Below the pieces are notes generated by a model that saw only the letters and a list, made by a program, of their open reading frames with translations, was not told where the DNA came from and searched no databases. Source: an uncultured Bacteroidales bacterium (GTDB lineage: Bacteria; Bacteroidota; Bacteroidia; Bacteroidales; FEN-979). Taken from it: DNA of 37,343 nt. Below, in pieces: positions 8,176 through 16,178 of the stretch (its first letter is position 1; every line of letters starts with the position of its first letter). The stretch spans positions 1-37,343 of the forward strand of contig CAIYJU010000029.1 of the NCBI GenBank assembly GCA_903926565.1, in the 5' to 3' direction. The translations under genes were made by a program, and so were the position numbers.

Positions 8176-9227
8176 TGCTGGAACTGAGAAAAATTTCGAA
8201 ACGGTTTGCTGATTTTTCGTTGAAGGAGGTTTCTTTCACGGTGGAACGGGGTGATTATTTCATCCTGCTGGGTGAATCGGGTGCGGGCAAGTCGATGGTT
8301 CTGGAAACCATTGCAGGACTGGTTGCTCCTGACTCCGGCTCCATATTTCTTGATAAAAAAGATGTTACCACTGAAAAAATCCAGGACAGGAAAGCAGGAC
8401 TGGTTTTCCAGGATCATGCTGTATTTCCCCATATGACCGTTGGAGAGAACATTGCCTATTCACTGCATGGCCTCAAACTCACGAAGGAAGAAAAAAAAGA
8501 GAAAGTACGGGCCATTGCTATTGAACTTGGAATTGGGGACCTTTTATTACGTATGCCCGGGACTCTGTCGGGCGGGGAACTGCAGCGTGTAGCCCTGGGT
8601 CGTACGTTGATCCAGCAGCCACAGATTCTGTTGCTCGATGAACCTCTTTCGTCACTGGATACGCGCCTGAAAGGCGATCTCCGGCGTTTGCTCCGGTCCA
8701 TACACCGCAAGGGGCAAACCATTTTGCATGTCACTCATGATTATGAAGAGGCCCTGTCGCTGGGCACCCATATTGCTGTGATCGATAAGGGAACAATTAT
8801 TCAGTCGGGAACCCCTTCGGAGGTGTTTCATCATCCGGGGTCTGAATTTGTTGCTCATTTCATCGGGATCAGGAATTTTTTTGCAGTCAGCCTGGTTACT
8901 GAAAATCAGATTACCTTTGCATATACTTTCAATAAAATCCCGGTCAGGATTGTTACAGAGGCAAAAGAGGGAGATGGATTTATTCTTATCCGGGGAGAGG
9001 ATATCCTGTTGTCGGCGGTACCGGTTGAAACCAGCGCCACCAATAATTTTCCGGGAACGGTAGTTGAAATTGTGCCGAACTCTGGCGGTGTGGACGTTAC
9101 CATCGATGCCGGGATTGAACTGCAGGCAAGGATCACACGGGAATCGTTGGAGAAACTGGGCCTGAAGGCCGGGGGTACCTGTTGGGTACATTTCAAGGCA
9201 ACAGCCGTAAAATACATCCCCCGGTAG
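8175..9227 (+). CDS. modC: Molybdate/tungstate ABC transporter ATP-binding protein (ModC/WtpC type)
   Basis: A 350-residue ATPase with all the expected motifs: Walker A GESGAGKS (33-40), Q-loop Gln at about 79, signature LSGGELQR (131-138), Walker B ILLLDEP (151-157), D-loop SSLD, and the switch His in HVTHD at about 188. The C-terminal ~110 residues hold a TOBE/Mop-like beta domain (around NFPGTVVEIVPNSGGVDVTI), which in this family can bind the oxyanion and feed back on transport. The protein would drive uptake through the permease encoded 38 bp upstream. The start codon is contiguous with an octamer tandem repeat and lacks a visible Shine-Dalgarno sequence. Confidence 0.93.
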   Translation: MLELRKISKRFADFSLKEVSFTVERGDYFILLGESGAGKSMVLETIAGLVAPDSGSIFLDKKDVTTEKIQDRKAGLVFQDHAVFPHMTVGENIAYSLHGLKLTKEEKKEKVRAIAIELGIGDLLLRMPGTLSGGELQRVALGRTLIQQPQILLLDEPLSSLDTRLKGDLRRLLRSIHRKGQTILHVTHDYEEALSLGTHIAVIDKGTIIQSGTPSEVFHHPGSEFVAHFIGIRNFFAVSLVTENQITFAYTFNKIPVRIVTEAKEGDGFILIRGEDILLSAVPVETSATNNFPGTVVEIVPNSGGVDVTIDAGIELQARITRESLEKLGLKAGGTCWVHFKATAVKYIPR

Positions 9228-9242
9228 GGGCAAGGCTTGCCC
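9228..9242. repeat. Short GGGCAA/TTGCCC palindrome after modC
   Basis: GGGCAAGGCTTGCCC begins directly after the modC stop codon and is followed by another CTTGCCCTTG. The stem would have six pairs around a three-base loop. There is no T-run behind it, so I do not call it an intrinsic terminator; it may be a small repeat or an RNA-stabilising hairpin. Confidence 0.4.
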
Positions 9243-9314
9243 TTGCCCTTGTTAAACATTGCCCCCGATTCCAATTGATTTTGAAATAGAATATAAAACA
9301 GGATTTAAAACACC

Positions 9315-9328
9315 GAAATTTGAAATTT
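9315..9328. repeat. GAAATTT direct repeat before moeA
   Basis: Two perfect copies of GAAATTT end one base before ATG 9330, in the ribosome-binding position. This is the third case in the cluster of a short tandem repeat set directly against a start codon. Confidence 0.55.
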
Positions 9329-9329
9329 G

Positions 9330-10511
9330 ATGGTATCCTTTGAAGAAGCTATAAATACTGTGCTTTCTCAACACTTTCGCCTCGATAGCGAACGGGTTGT
9401 TTTGTCGGAATCCCTGGGAAGAATTCTTGCAGAAGATGTTTTTTCCGATATGGACATGCCACCATTTGATAAATCTGCCGTGGATGGTTTTGCATGCATG
9501 CTCGAAAATTTGTCAATCAATTCCATGACCCTGGAAATCATTGAAACCATCCCGGCAGGAACTGTTCCTCAAAACGCCATATTACCCGGACAGTGCTCTA
9601 AAATAATGACCGGCGCCATGGTTCCTTCCGGAGCTACCTGTGTCATTATGGTAGAAGATTCTGAAAAAGCCGGCGAACACCAGGTAAAAGTGACCCCTGT
9701 TAACACGGGAAATAATATTTGTTACCGGGGAGAAGATATCCGTAAGGGGGACCTGGTATTGCCGAAGGGAATTCAGATTACCCCTGCCCACATAGCCGTT
9801 TTAGCAAGTGTTGGGGCTGTAACCCCTTTGGTGACAAAGCTTCCGGCCATAGCCATTATTTCCACCGGGGATGAGCTCGTAGAACCGGCAATAACCCCCG
9901 CTCCTGCCCAGATCAGAAACTCTAATGCCATGCAGATGGAGGCCCAGATAAGAACAGTTCCTGCCATCCCTGCATACTATGGAATCGTATCGGACGAAGG
10001 GCCCGAATTGCGAAAAATAATCGACCTGGCACTGTCGGAAAACGATGTTGTGTTGCTCACAGGGGGAGTTTCGATGGGTGATTTCGATTTCGTTCCGGGA
10101 GTGATGCAGGATGCCGGCATCGAAATTTTGTTTAAAAGCATTGCTATCCAGCCCGGGAAGCCTACCGTGTTTGGAAGGCGCAACAATACTTTCATATTCG
10201 GATTGCCCGGAAATCCTGTATCTTCTTTCGTATTGTTTGAATTAATGGTAAAACCCTTCCTGCGCAGAATGATGGGATGCACAACGGAGCCTGTTGAATT
10301 CAGACTTCCGATTGGAGTTGATTTTACACGACGGAAATCGGCCCGTAAATCAATGATCCCTGTGATTATCAGGGAAGGGGCGGTTTTTCCGGTCGAATAC
10401 CATGGATCGGCACACATCAATGCATATAGCGTGGCAAACGGCATCATGTCTGTGGAGATCGGAACCACCATCATTAAAAAGGGAGAACTGGTATATGTAC
10501 GACCGCTATAA
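9330..10511 (+). CDS. moeA: Molybdopterin molybdenumtransferase MoeA
   Basis: A 393-residue protein of normal MoeA length. It inserts molybdenum (or tungsten) into adenylylated molybdopterin in the last step of cofactor synthesis. Visible features are the N-terminal SFEEAINTVL and MPPFDKSAVDGFA segment (domain I), the MoCF-binding domain with AIISTGDELVEP and LLTGGVSMGDFDFV, the PGKPTVFGRR stretch, and the GLPGNPVSSFVLFEL motif, followed by the C-terminal beta-barrel domain IV. ATG 9330 is preferred over the adjacent TTG 9327. Its 3' end overlaps moaA by 17 bp, suggesting translational coupling, and the gene lies about 100 bp after modC, in the same apparent operon. Confidence 0.95.
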   Translation: MVSFEEAINTVLSQHFRLDSERVVLSESLGRILAEDVFSDMDMPPFDKSAVDGFACMLENLSINSMTLEIIETIPAGTVPQNAILPGQCSKIMTGAMVPSGATCVIMVEDSEKAGEHQVKVTPVNTGNNICYRGEDIRKGDLVLPKGIQITPAHIAVLASVGAVTPLVTKLPAIAIISTGDELVEPAITPAPAQIRNSNAMQMEAQIRTVPAIPAYYGIVSDEGPELRKIIDLALSENDVVLLTGGVSMGDFDFVPGVMQDAGIEILFKSIAIQPGKPTVFGRRNNTFIFGLPGNPVSSFVLFELMVKPFLRRMMGCTTEPVEFRLPIGVDFTRRKSARKSMIPVIIREGAVFPVEYHGSAHINAYSVANGIMSVEIGTTIIKKGELVYVRPL

Positions 10512-11295
10512 CCGACGGATCAATTACCTTCGTATTTCGGTCACCGACCGCTGCAACCTTCGCTGTATCTATTGCATGCCGGCAGAGGGTGTGCACCTTT
10601 TGGGACATGGGGATATCTTAAGCCTTGAGGAGATTCTGGAGGTCATCAATGAGGCGGTAATCCTTGGAGTCACGAAAGTAAGGATCACCGGCGGAGAGCC
10701 ACTGGTGCGCAAAGGCATCGTTTCACTGATTGACAGAATTTCGAAAATAAAAGGGATCAAAGACCTTGGCCTGACGACCAATGGCATCCTGCTACCGCTA
10801 TTTGCGAAAGACCTGGCAAGCGCCGGCCTTCACCGGATCAACATCAGCCTCGACACCCTTGATCCGGAAAAATACCGGACGATTACCCGTGGCGGCGATA
10901 TTCAAAACGTACTTGACGGAATTGAAGCAGCTAAAAATGCCGGATTGTTCCCTGTGAAAATTAATTGCGTTGTGCGGAATTCATCAGATGAACCAGATGC
11001 GCAGGCTGTTCGTGAATTCTGCCAGCAAAACGGCCTTGAGGCAAGATTTATCCACGAAATGAATCTTGCTGACGGGCGCTTCACCATCGTTGAAAATGGC
11101 CATGGTGGTGACTGCGTCAACTGCAACCGGCTCAGGCTCACTGCGAACGGAATGATCCGCCCTTGCCTCTTCAGCGATATAGAATTCAGCACACGGGAAC
11201 TTGGCATCCGTAAAGCTCTGGAACAGGCTGTCGGAAAAAAACCTGAAAAGGGCAGTGTAAACCTCAACGGAAACTTTCACAATATCGGAGGATGA
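10495..11295 (+). CDS. moaA: GTP 3',8-cyclase MoaA, short form
   Basis: A radical SAM enzyme that converts GTP to 3',8-cyclo-GTP, the first step of molybdopterin synthesis. From ATG 10495 it has 266 residues. The N-terminal cluster motif C-x3-C-x2-C is at Cys20/24/27 (TDRCNLRCIYCMP), followed by RITGGEPLVRKG. The second cluster motif C-x2-C-x13-C is at Cys207/210/224, with the NRLRLTANGMIRPC arginines, and the protein ends in the Gly-Gly pair used by MoaA. It is about 60 residues shorter than typical MoaA (about 325-340): the segment between the barrel and the second cluster (after RFIHEMNLADGRF) is largely missing. All key residues I know are kept, so it is probably active. A longer start at 10402 would sit entirely inside moeA and is rejected. 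Confidence 0.9.
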   Translation: MYDRYNRRINYLRISVTDRCNLRCIYCMPAEGVHLLGHGDILSLEEILEVINEAVILGVTKVRITGGEPLVRKGIVSLIDRISKIKGIKDLGLTTNGILLPLFAKDLASAGLHRINISLDTLDPEKYRTITRGGDIQNVLDGIEAAKNAGLFPVKINCVVRNSSDEPDAQAVREFCQQNGLEARFIHEMNLADGRFTIVENGHGGDCVNCNRLRLTANGMIRPCLFSDIEFSTRELGIRKALEQAVGKKPEKGSVNLNGNFHNIGG

Positions 11296-11301
11296 CAAAA
11301 T

Positions 11302-11769
11302 ATGACAGACAATAACAAAAAAAAACTGTCCCATGTCAACAAACAGGGCAAGGCAAACATGGTGGATGTAAGTACAAAGCCAAATCAAATGCGCACTGCC
11401 ATTGCAACCGGGCATATCAGTCTCAGTGCGGAAACCCTGGTCCTGATCCGGGAAAACAAAATGAAGAAAGGTGATGTGCTGACCATTGCAGAAATTGCAG
11501 GAATCCAGGGAGGCAAGCGCACCAGCGAGTTGATTCCTTTGTGCCATCCGCTGCAAATATCAAAGCTGGATGTAACTGCTTCAATCGATGAAACCGGGGT
11601 GATGATTGAAAGTTTGGCCCGTTGTACCGGCCAGACCGGGATTGAGATGGAGGCGCTTACAGCGGTTTCAGTCGCGCTGCTCACCATTTACGACATGTGC
11701 AAAGCAGTTGAGAAGACCATGGTAATCGGGGAGATCAGGCTGATTGAAAAGGTAAAGGAAGATGTGTGA
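11302..11769 (+). CDS. moaC: Cyclic pyranopterin monophosphate synthase MoaC
   Basis: A 155-residue protein of normal length that converts 3',8-cyclo-GTP to cyclic pyranopterin monophosphate, acting right after MoaA. Recognisable segments are NMVDVSTKPNQMRTAIATG, ELIPLCHPLQISKLDV, and the strongly conserved TGIEMEALTAVSVALLTIYD followed by MCKAVEK, which carry active-site residues. It starts six bases after moaA and the GGAGG overlapping the moaA stop codon would serve as its ribosome-binding site. About 230 bp of repeat-bearing sequence separate it from the next cofactor gene. Confidence 0.96.
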   Translation: MTDNNKKKLSHVNKQGKANMVDVSTKPNQMRTAIATGHISLSAETLVLIRENKMKKGDVLTIAEIAGIQGGKRTSELIPLCHPLQISKLDVTASIDETGVMIESLARCTGQTGIEMEALTAVSVALLTIYDMCKAVEKTMVIGEIRLIEKVKEDV

Positions 11770-11821
11770 AAAAAGTTCAAAGTGTAAAATGCAAAGGCAA
11801 AATTCAAAATTAACCCATACA

Positions 11822-11979
11822 CCTCAACCCTCGTGAGGCTGTCTCGCAGGTCATTAACCACAAAGTATCACAAAGTAAGGCACAAAGGACACCAAGCTAA
11901 TATAACTAATATCCAGGCACTTTGTGTCCTTTGTGGTTAAATATAAGACTTATGAGACAACCTCTGCAGGGGATGAGGG
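11822..11979. repeat. MITE-like nested inverted-repeat element
   Basis: The gap between moaC and the MOSC-MogA gene is mostly one symmetric structure. An inner pair, TTAACCACAAAG (11854-11865) and CTTTGTGGTTAA (11929-11940), is perfect over 12 bp and extends with CACAAAG-type units on both arms. Outside it, GAGGCTGTCTC on the left matches GAGACAACCTC on the right with one mismatch in the paired form. Further out, CCTCAACCCTC and GATGAGGG also correspond loosely. There is no ORF inside. I infer a small non-autonomous element or a long hairpin that could act on the transcript. Confidence 0.6.
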
Positions 11980-11997
11980 ATATTAAAACGATTGAAG

Positions 11998-12930
11998 ATG
12001 CAGCAAATTAAAATATTGTCGGTAAACACCTCTGAACAAAAGGGAACAATTAAACGGCCTGTTGATCAGATTGAGCTGAATCATAACGGGGTGAAAGATG
12101 ATGCCCATGCCGGTCATTGGAACAGGCAGGTGAGCCTTCTTGGCATGGAAAGCATTGCCAAATTTGAATCAGAAGCAAACAGGAAAGTGATTCCCGGGGA
12201 ATTTGCCGAGAATATCACCACTTCGGGTATTGAATTATGGGAAACACATCCGCTCGACAGGTTTACATGGGGCAGCCTTGAGATGGAGGTCACCCAGATC
12301 GGCAAGGAATGTCACGGCACCAGTTGTGCAATTTTCAAAGAGGTTGGAAATTGTGTCATGCCGAAGGAGGGCATTTTTTGCAGGGTACTGAGCCCCGGCA
12401 GCCTCCGGGAAGGCATGCACCTTGAGTACCATCCCAAAAAATACAACGTGATGGTGATTACCCTCAGCGATCGGGCCAGTGCCGGCGAATATGAAGACAA
12501 ATCAGGCCCAAGGATCAAAGAACTCCTTCAAGATCATTTTTCAAAATTCAATGTTCAGTATTCAATATTCACTTCGCTCCTTCCCGATGATCCTGATAAG
12601 CTGAGGGGACTGCTCCACAAGGCCAAGGAAGAACTCACGGATATTGTCATTACCACAGGCGGAACCGGGATTGGTGCCCGCGACTTTACCCCGGATGTTG
12701 TCGCCCCCATGCTTGACAAGGAGATTCCCGGCATCATGGAATTGATCCGGATGAAATACGGCACCGACAAGCCTGCCGCTTTATTAAGCCGCTCGGTGGC
12801 CGGTGTCATGGGGAAAACGCTGATTTTCACCCTGCCCGGAAGTGTACGGGGAGTAAACGAATACATGTCGGAAATATCGAAATCGCTGATGCATGCAATC
12901 TATATGCTGCATGGACTGGATATACACTGA
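11998..12930 (+). CDS. MOSC domain - MogA/MoaB fusion protein
   Basis: A 310-residue two-domain protein from ATG 11998 (a TTG six bases earlier is less likely). Residues 1-145 are a MOSC domain with HAGHWNRQVSLL, the GEFAENITTSGI stretch and the IGKECH motif, whose Cys105 is the conserved MOSC cysteine. Residues 148-305 are a MogA/MoaB-type domain with VITLSDRASAGEYEDKSGP, the ITTGGTGIGARDFTPDV motif and FTLPGSVRGVNEYM. MogA adenylylates molybdopterin before MoeA inserts the metal; MOSC domains are known from cofactor sulfurases and related proteins. The fusion suggests that the two steps act on the same bound pterin. The stretch around 12538-12572, which codes for FSKFNVQYSIFTS, is built of ATTCAAT-like repeats. 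Confidence 0.92.
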   Translation: MQQIKILSVNTSEQKGTIKRPVDQIELNHNGVKDDAHAGHWNRQVSLLGMESIAKFESEANRKVIPGEFAENITTSGIELWETHPLDRFTWGSLEMEVTQIGKECHGTSCAIFKEVGNCVMPKEGIFCRVLSPGSLREGMHLEYHPKKYNVMVITLSDRASAGEYEDKSGPRIKELLQDHFSKFNVQYSIFTSLLPDDPDKLRGLLHKAKEELTDIVITTGGTGIGARDFTPDVVAPMLDKEIPGIMELIRMKYGTDKPAALLSRSVAGVMGKTLIFTLPGSVRGVNEYMSEISKSLMHAIYMLHGLDIH

Positions 12931-12980
12931 TTGATTCAACCGGACATCTCCCTGGTTTTTATCAATAAAGCACAGGTTTT

Positions 12981-13012
12981 TTTGTAAACCTTGCTTTACT
13001 GTATTACATTTG
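12981..13012 (+). promoter_or_regulatory. Bacteroidota-type promoter for the propeller sensor gene
   Basis: A TTTG box at 12981-12984 and TACATTTG at 13005-13012 match the Bacteroidota -33 TTTG and -7 TAnnTTTG consensus, with 20 bp between them. The start codon of the downstream regulator is at 13031, leaving a very short leader. This marks the end of the Mo/W operon and the start of a new unit. Confidence 0.65.
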
Positions 13013-13030
13013 GGAAGTATTTGAGTTTGC

Positions 13031-15925
13031 ATGATGCGACCGGTTATAAATAAGCTATTCTGCACCCTGATTTTAATTTTATTGCCTGGCAACCTCCATG
13101 CCCAGCGTTATGGGTTGCCCGGAATACATAATTTTACCCGCTCAGAGTACTGTGGAGGTACCCAGAACTGGGCCGTGGCACAGGCCTCCAATGGCATGAT
13201 GTACTTTGGCAACAACAACGGACTTGTTGAATATGACGGGGCCCACTGGACAGTTTATGGTGACATGGAACTGGTCGTAAGGTCAATCTGCATCGACAGC
13301 AACCGGATTTATGTCGGAGCATTTAACAAATTTGGCTATTACGAGGGAAACGTCAACGGAACACTTAAATATCACTCCTTATTACCGCTGATCAAAGGCC
13401 GCATCAATGACTTTGATGAAATCTGGCGAATTCATAAAACCAGCTTTGGCATTGTCTTTCAATCGTTCAAGGCCATGTTCATTTACAACCATGACAAAAT
13501 CGAAATTGTCTATCCCAGGTCGAAATTTCATTTTTCTTACTTTGTAAACGGAATTTTGTGGGTTCATGATGAAGTGCAGGGGTTAATGCAGTATCGGGAA
13601 GGGAAAGTCAGGAACATCCCGGATGGAAACTCCCTGGCCGGAATCCAGATATGGACGATCCTTCCGTTGAATGACGACCAGGTCATCCTTGGAACTGCCA
13701 AAAATGGAATTTTTAAGTATGACGGGGAAAAACTTTCAGTGTGGGACAAACCGGTGAATGCCCTGATGAAGAAGTACCAGATTTTTTCCGGAGCATTGAT
13801 CGACAAAAAGTATTATGCTTTCGGCACAATCCAAAACGGTCTGATCATATCAGATTCAGCTGGCCAGGTGATATTCGAAATTAACAAGGAGCGTGGCCTG
13901 GCAAACAATACTGTTTTATGTGTCGGAAATGATCAGGAAGGAAACATCTGGCTGGGACTCGACAATGGCATTTCCGTAATTCACAATAAATCGTCGCTCA
14001 CTTTTATCCAAAACTATTTTAACATCGGCTCAGGTTATGCATCAGCCCGGTTTGGTGAAAATCTCTATCTTGGTACAAACCAGGGCCTTTTCTACGTCAG
14101 ATGGTCAGACTTTATCAATCCCCTGAAGAAAAAAGAAGATTTTCACCTGATCGAAGGTACAGAGGGCCAGGTTTGGAGTCTGACGGTTATAGACAACACC
14201 CTTCTCTGCGGGCACAATCTGGGGGTATTCCAGGTACTTGATAAAAATGCGGTAAAGATATCTTCCGTACCGGGCGGATGGAATATCATCAGGTTTGACA
14301 GGAATCCGTCACTCTTAATTGTGGGAAACTATGTAGGGTTATCCGTACTTGAAAAAAGAGGTGCGATGTGGTCGTTCAGGAATAAACTATCCGGTTATGA
14401 CCAATCGTCGCATTACCTTGAACAGGATTCAAAGGGTTATATATGGATCAGCCATGGATATAAAGGATTATTCAGGGTGAAACCTGATGATGATTTACAG
14501 ATTGCAAAGGAGATACGCTTTTATAACAGCATCAACGGGCTGCCGGCAGACCAGGGAAACACCCTTTTTAAACTGAAATCAGGAATCGCTGTGGGTACAA
14601 AAGAGGGAATTTTCAGGTATAATGAAACCAATGATAAGTTTGACCCCGATGTGCAGCTTAACCAGCTATTTCCTGACATAAAACAAATTGAGTATCTGGT
14701 TCAGGACAGCGCCAACAATATATGGTACTATAATAAGCAAAAACCCGGAGTACTCCGATTCCAGGAGGATGGAACCTATACCAATATTACTGCTCCTTTT
14801 GTTGAACTTTCGGGAATGGTAATTCCTGCGTTTGGCCATGTTAACGCCATGAATGCCAACAATGTACTAATCGGGATGGAGGGTGGTTTTGCCCATTATA
14901 ACTCAACACAGTTTAAACAATACAGTTTCCAGCCGGTGGTTTATATCAGCAAATTACAATCGGGCGATACTTCAGAGGGCACCTATCACTATAACAGCAC
15001 TTTCATGAGCCAGGCGGTAGTTCCGAGATTCAGGCATGTCAACAACACTATTGCCATCTCCTATTCGGCCAGCCAGTATGCAGAACAGGGAGTCTCATTT
15101 CAATTCAAATTAGACGGATTTGACAAAGATTGGTCGCCCTGGTCGCTTAAAAATTCCAAAGAATACACAAACCTTCCGGCCGGAGAATACACCTTTAACC
15201 TGAAAGTCCTGACATTACAGGGAAAAATAACACCGGTGCTGAAATACAGGTTTATTATCCTTCGACCCTGGTATGGAACAATTTATGCATGGATGGTTTA
15301 TGGTCTTATTTTCATTTTCATGCTCTTTCTGGCTTACCGGTTTTTCCTAAGCAGTATGGAAAAATCACGCCTGAAGGAAAAGGAGGTGCAAAAAGACAAA
15401 TACCGGCAAAGGGAACAGCAACTGAAGGAGGAGGCCCTTTTCACTGAGAAGGAGATTATCAGGCTTAGAAATGAAAAACTCAACCTGGAGATGATCCATA
15501 AAGAAAAAGAACTTGCCAACTCGACCATGCTCATTATCCAGAAGAATGAGATCCTTCACAAGTTAAAAAATGAACTCAGCAAGATAAAAAATCAGCTTGC
15601 CGATGAACACCTGAAAAACGACCTCAATTCTACCATCAAACGAATCGGTAAAGAGATCGACAACGAGAAGGAATGGCATGTTTTCAATACACATGTTGAG
15701 CAGGTTCACGAAGATCTGTTTAAAAAACTTAAAGCAACATATCCTTCCCTGACCCCACGTGAGCTCAGTTTATGCGCCTACCTCCGCATGAACATCTCCA
15801 GCAAGGAAATTGCCACATTAATGAATATAAGCACCCGTGGCGTGGAAATAGGAAGATATCGCATCCGGAAAAAACTGGACCTCGACAGAAATGCCAATCT
15901 GACTGATTTTATGATGACACTTTAA
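13031..15925 (+). CDS. Transmembrane propeller sensor with LuxR-like DNA-binding end (one-component regulator)
   Basis: A 964-residue protein. Signal peptide (1-24); beta-propeller repeats of the two-component-regulator type (about 25-650, e.g. NNNGLVEYDG, DQEGNIWLGLDNGI, DSKGYIWISHGYKGL); a triple-tyrosine (Y_Y_Y) domain (about 660-740, FKLDGFDKDWSPW to PAGEYTFNLKV); one transmembrane helix (about 748-768); a long coiled coil rich in Lys and Glu (770-890); and a LuxR-like helix-turn-helix (about 905-964, LTPRELSLCAYLRMNISSKEI). There is no histidine kinase or receiver domain, so a periplasmic signal, probably an oligosaccharide, must be passed directly to the DNA-binding end. It stands just before the glycan operon and shares its C-terminal architecture with the regulator at 34572. 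It probably controls the operon, perhaps through the TGATGTA arrays. Confidence 0.9.
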   Translation: MMRPVINKLFCTLILILLPGNLHAQRYGLPGIHNFTRSEYCGGTQNWAVAQASNGMMYFGNNNGLVEYDGAHWTVYGDMELVVRSICIDSNRIYVGAFNKFGYYEGNVNGTLKYHSLLPLIKGRINDFDEIWRIHKTSFGIVFQSFKAMFIYNHDKIEIVYPRSKFHFSYFVNGILWVHDEVQGLMQYREGKVRNIPDGNSLAGIQIWTILPLNDDQVILGTAKNGIFKYDGEKLSVWDKPVNALMKKYQIFSGALIDKKYYAFGTIQNGLIISDSAGQVIFEINKERGLANNTVLCVGNDQEGNIWLGLDNGISVIHNKSSLTFIQNYFNIGSGYASARFGENLYLGTNQGLFYVRWSDFINPLKKKEDFHLIEGTEGQVWSLTVIDNTLLCGHNLGVFQVLDKNAVKISSVPGGWNIIRFDRNPSLLIVGNYVGLSVLEKRGAMWSFRNKLSGYDQSSHYLEQDSKGYIWISHGYKGLFRVKPDDDLQIAKEIRFYNSINGLPADQGNTLFKLKSGIAVGTKEGIFRYNETNDKFDPDVQLNQLFPDIKQIEYLVQDSANNIWYYNKQKPGVLRFQEDGTYTNITAPFVELSGMVIPAFGHVNAMNANNVLIGMEGGFAHYNSTQFKQYSFQPVVYISKLQSGDTSEGTYHYNSTFMSQAVVPRFRHVNNTIAISYSASQYAEQGVSFQFKLDGFDKDWSPWSLKNSKEYTNLPAGEYTFNLKVLTLQGKITPVLKYRFIILRPWYGTIYAWMVYGLIFIFMLFLAYRFFLSSMEKSRLKEKEVQKDKYRQREQQLKEEALFTEKEIIRLRNEKLNLEMIHKEKELANSTMLIIQKNEILHKLKNELSKIKNQLADEHLKNDLNSTIKRIGKEIDNEKEWHVFNTHVEQVHEDLFKKLKATYPSLTPRELSLCAYLRMNISSKEIATLMNISTRGVEIGRYRIRKKLDLDRNANLTDFMMTL

Positions 15926-16055
15926 CCTCCGAACAACTACTCCGCATTCATAACATATAATCATAACCGGTGCAGGCCATGATGTGTTGCCAAGAAACCA
16001 CCCACCATCATCAATAAACTCATTTTGATATCCTTAACGAATTTCAATCTGTTAT

Positions 16056-16148
16056 TTGATGTAATAATGATGTAATTATTCCGGTACGGTTGCTGCATTA
16101 TTGATGTACAGAAATATATATAAGCCCTGAAATTATACTATACTTTAG
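16056..16148 (+). promoter_or_regulatory. Triple TGATGTA operator and promoter of the glycan operon
   Basis: TGATGTA occurs at 16057-16063, 16068-16074 and 16102-16108, with start-to-start spacings of 11 and 34 bp. A -7-like TACTTTAG is at 16141-16148, 32 bp after the last heptamer; there is no good TTTG -33 box, which fits an activator-dependent promoter. The 55-bp block 16056-16110 matches 27486-27540 without gaps at 45 of 55 positions by my manual count, with the same distance to the -7-like box. The hydrolase gene starts at 16179. Confidence 0.65.
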
Positions 16149-16178
16149 CACCATGATTCCGGCAAGATTGAGCAGAAC

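Noticed and set aside
9228-9242. Intrinsic terminator after modC
   Set aside because: The stem is short and has no T-run, and moeA follows in the same direction.
10402-10494. Long form of MoaA starting inside moeA
   Set aside because: The added residues are encoded by the other frame of moeA and do not resemble MoaA; ATG 10495 fits the family N-terminus.
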